Position numbers and translations under genes: made by a program. DNA of 64,000 bases from Achromobacter kerstersii (GTDB taxonomy: Bacteria; Pseudomonadota; Gammaproteobacteria; Burkholderiales; Burkholderiaceae_B). Each line of letters opens with the position of its first letter. Positions within the stretch are counted from its first letter, which is position 1. The stretch is from NCBI RefSeq assembly GCF_902859595.1, contig NZ_CADIJQ010000001.1:186001-250000 (forward strand), read 5' to 3'. Of the stretch, positions 63,016-64,000 are shown in pieces. The notes under the pieces are model-generated. The model did not search any database. It was given only the letters and a program-made list of their open reading frames with translations, and was not told the origin of the DNA.

Positions 63016-64000
63016 ATGGCGGCTTCCCATGCAGCGCGTATTCCGCTGACGGTGGTGGGCGGCTTTCTGGGGGCGGGCAAGACGACGTTGCTGAATCACG
63101 TCCTGCGTAATAGCCGCCGCCGTGCCGCGGTGTTGGTCAACGACTTCGGGCCTATCGACATCGACGCCGGGCTGCTTGCCGGGCGCGCGGATGAAGTGAT
63201 CCGGCTGGCCAACGGCTGCGTCTGCTGCTCGATGGCGGGCGGTCTGGACGACGCCCTGGCGCGCGTGCTGGCGCTGGACCCCTTGCCAGAATGGATCGTG
63301 ATCGAGGCTAGCGGCGTGTCGGACCCGTCCCGCATCGCGCAGGTCGGCATGTGCGACCCGCTGCTGCAACTGGAAGGCGTGGTGGTCCTGGTGGATGCGG
63401 CGAACGTGCGCGCATTGGCTTCCGACCCCTTGCTAAGCGACACCGTCGCGCGGCAGTTGCAGGCGGCGGATCTGCTGGTGCTGAACAAGACTGACCTGGT
63501 GACGCCCGACGCGCTGGGGCAGGTGAGGCAGTGGCTGAAAGACGAAACGCGTGGCGCGGCCATGGTCGAAACGCGGGAAGGGCGCGTGGACTTGCGGGGC
63601 TTGTCGGGTGAGGCAATACCCGCGGGGCACGCACCCCACGATTGTGCGAAGGCGAACTGCGGCCACGGCGGGGGGCATTGTGGGGGGCATGGCGCAGGTC
63701 ACGACGCAGGCCATGGCGGGGTCCATGGCGACCTCCATCAAGCCGCGCCCGACCATCCCTTCCAAAGCTGGTTCTGGGAGGCCCCGGCGGTGCTGAATGC
63801 CGATCAACTGGCGGGCCGGCTTCGGGCCATGCCCAGGCAGTTGTTGCGGGCAAAGGGCTGGGTCAGGACGGATCGCCACGGGTGGGTGCTGGTGCAATGG
63901 GCGGGCCGCCGCGTGCGCTTCGACACGCAATCGACGCCGCCCGATGACCTTCCATCGCCGGGCATCGTGTTTATCGGCCTTCGTGATGGACCACAGGCGC
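63016..64000 (+). CDS. COG0523/CobW-family GTPase, metallochaperone-like (continues past the window end)
   Basis: From the ATG at 63016 (GGAAGGAG upstream) the frame stays open to base 64000, giving at least 328 residues. G3E motifs: Walker A GGFLGAGKTTLLNHVL, the metal-binding GCVCC in LANGCVCCSMAGG, EASGVSDP and LNKTDL. A His-rich loop follows (HAPHDC ... NCGHGGGHCGGHGAGHDAGH and on, about residues 205-240), then the CobW C-terminal domain (PFQSWFWEAPAVLNADQL). COG0523 proteins insert Zn, Co or Ni into client enzymes. It starts one base after the amidohydrolase stop, so that enzyme is the obvious client. Confidence 0.92.
   Translation, partial: MAASHAARIPLTVVGGFLGAGKTTLLNHVLRNSRRRAAVLVNDFGPIDIDAGLLAGRADEVIRLANGCVCCSMAGGLDDALARVLALDPLPEWIVIEASGVSDPSRIAQVGMCDPLLQLEGVVVLVDAANVRALASDPLLSDTVARQLQAADLLVLNKTDLVTPDALGQVRQWLKDETRGAAMVETREGRVDLRGLSGEAIPAGHAPHDCAKANCGHGGGHCGGHGAGHDAGHGGVHGDLHQAAPDHPFQSWFWEAPAVLNADQLAGRLRAMPRQLLRAKGWVRTDRHGWVLVQWAGRRVRFDTQSTPPDDLPSPGIVFIGLRDGPQA

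Overview
This is a GC-rich, gene-dense chromosomal segment from a betaproteobacterium. Gene content points to the Alcaligenaceae (Achromobacter/Bordetella-like): a Gram-negative porin ending in Phe, two Bug-type tricarboxylate-transport receptors, many CaiB-type CoA transferases, a carbon-starvation transporter with its own two-component system, and a large stock of catabolic clusters each with its own regulator. No rRNA, tRNA, CRISPR array, integrase or transposase was seen. The species is inferred from gene content only.

Layout. 1-12.8 kb is mostly housekeeping and stress functions: the 3' end of a porin, a DUF3298 lipoprotein, a two-gene lipoate ligase with a GNAT, a YfcG-type GST, an EamA exporter divergent from an Lrp regulator, glutathione peroxidase, a DUF1501/DUF1800 secreted pair, a TPR protein, an Aer-like chemoreceptor gene broken by a frameshift, and a photolyase. 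13-19.4 kb holds a tandem-domain CoA transferase, a periplasmic peroxiredoxin, a glutamine-rich YXWGXW envelope protein with a short Tyr/Pro-rich lipoprotein missed by length cut-offs, DoxX and the RNA helicase DbpA.

19.6-30.3 kb is an aromatic catabolic island. IclR and GntR regulators are followed by an apparent operon of FAH-type hydrolase, ornithine-cyclodeaminase homologue, bicupin dioxygenase, a complete salicylate-5-hydroxylase-like Rieske oxygenase system (small and large subunit, ferredoxin, reductase), a SnoaL-like protein, an HpaH-like hydratase and a Bug receptor. The mix is unlike any single textbook pathway. Palindromic ATTGCATGCAAT boxes lie in the divergent GntR/FAH promoter region.

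30.4-39.9 kb encodes complete taurine dissimilation: uptake (TauABC), oxidative deamination (TauXY), C-S cleavage (Xsc), phosphotransacetylase (Pta) and the MocR-type regulator TauR. Candidate TauR boxes precede both tauX and tauA. 40-44 kb has a chemoreceptor coupled to an amidohydrolase homologue that has lost its metal-binding histidines, and an orphan OmpR-type regulator with Glu in place of the phosphoacceptor Asp. 44-50 kb has an 18-bp tandem-repeat array, folE, and a NarL-type two-component system divergent from cstA-ybdD.

50.2-55.6 kb has an MFS transporter, an enoyl-CoA hydratase/CoA transferase pair, a LysR regulator and a second Bug receptor. 55.8-64 kb is one tight operon: a dipeptide-type ABC importer (five genes), a metal-dependent YtcJ-like amidohydrolase and a COG0523 GTPase that runs off the window end. 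Short tandem repeats are unusually frequent. In two cases (peroxiredoxin and tauR) the repeat duplicates the 3' end of the gene, which suggests replication slippage.
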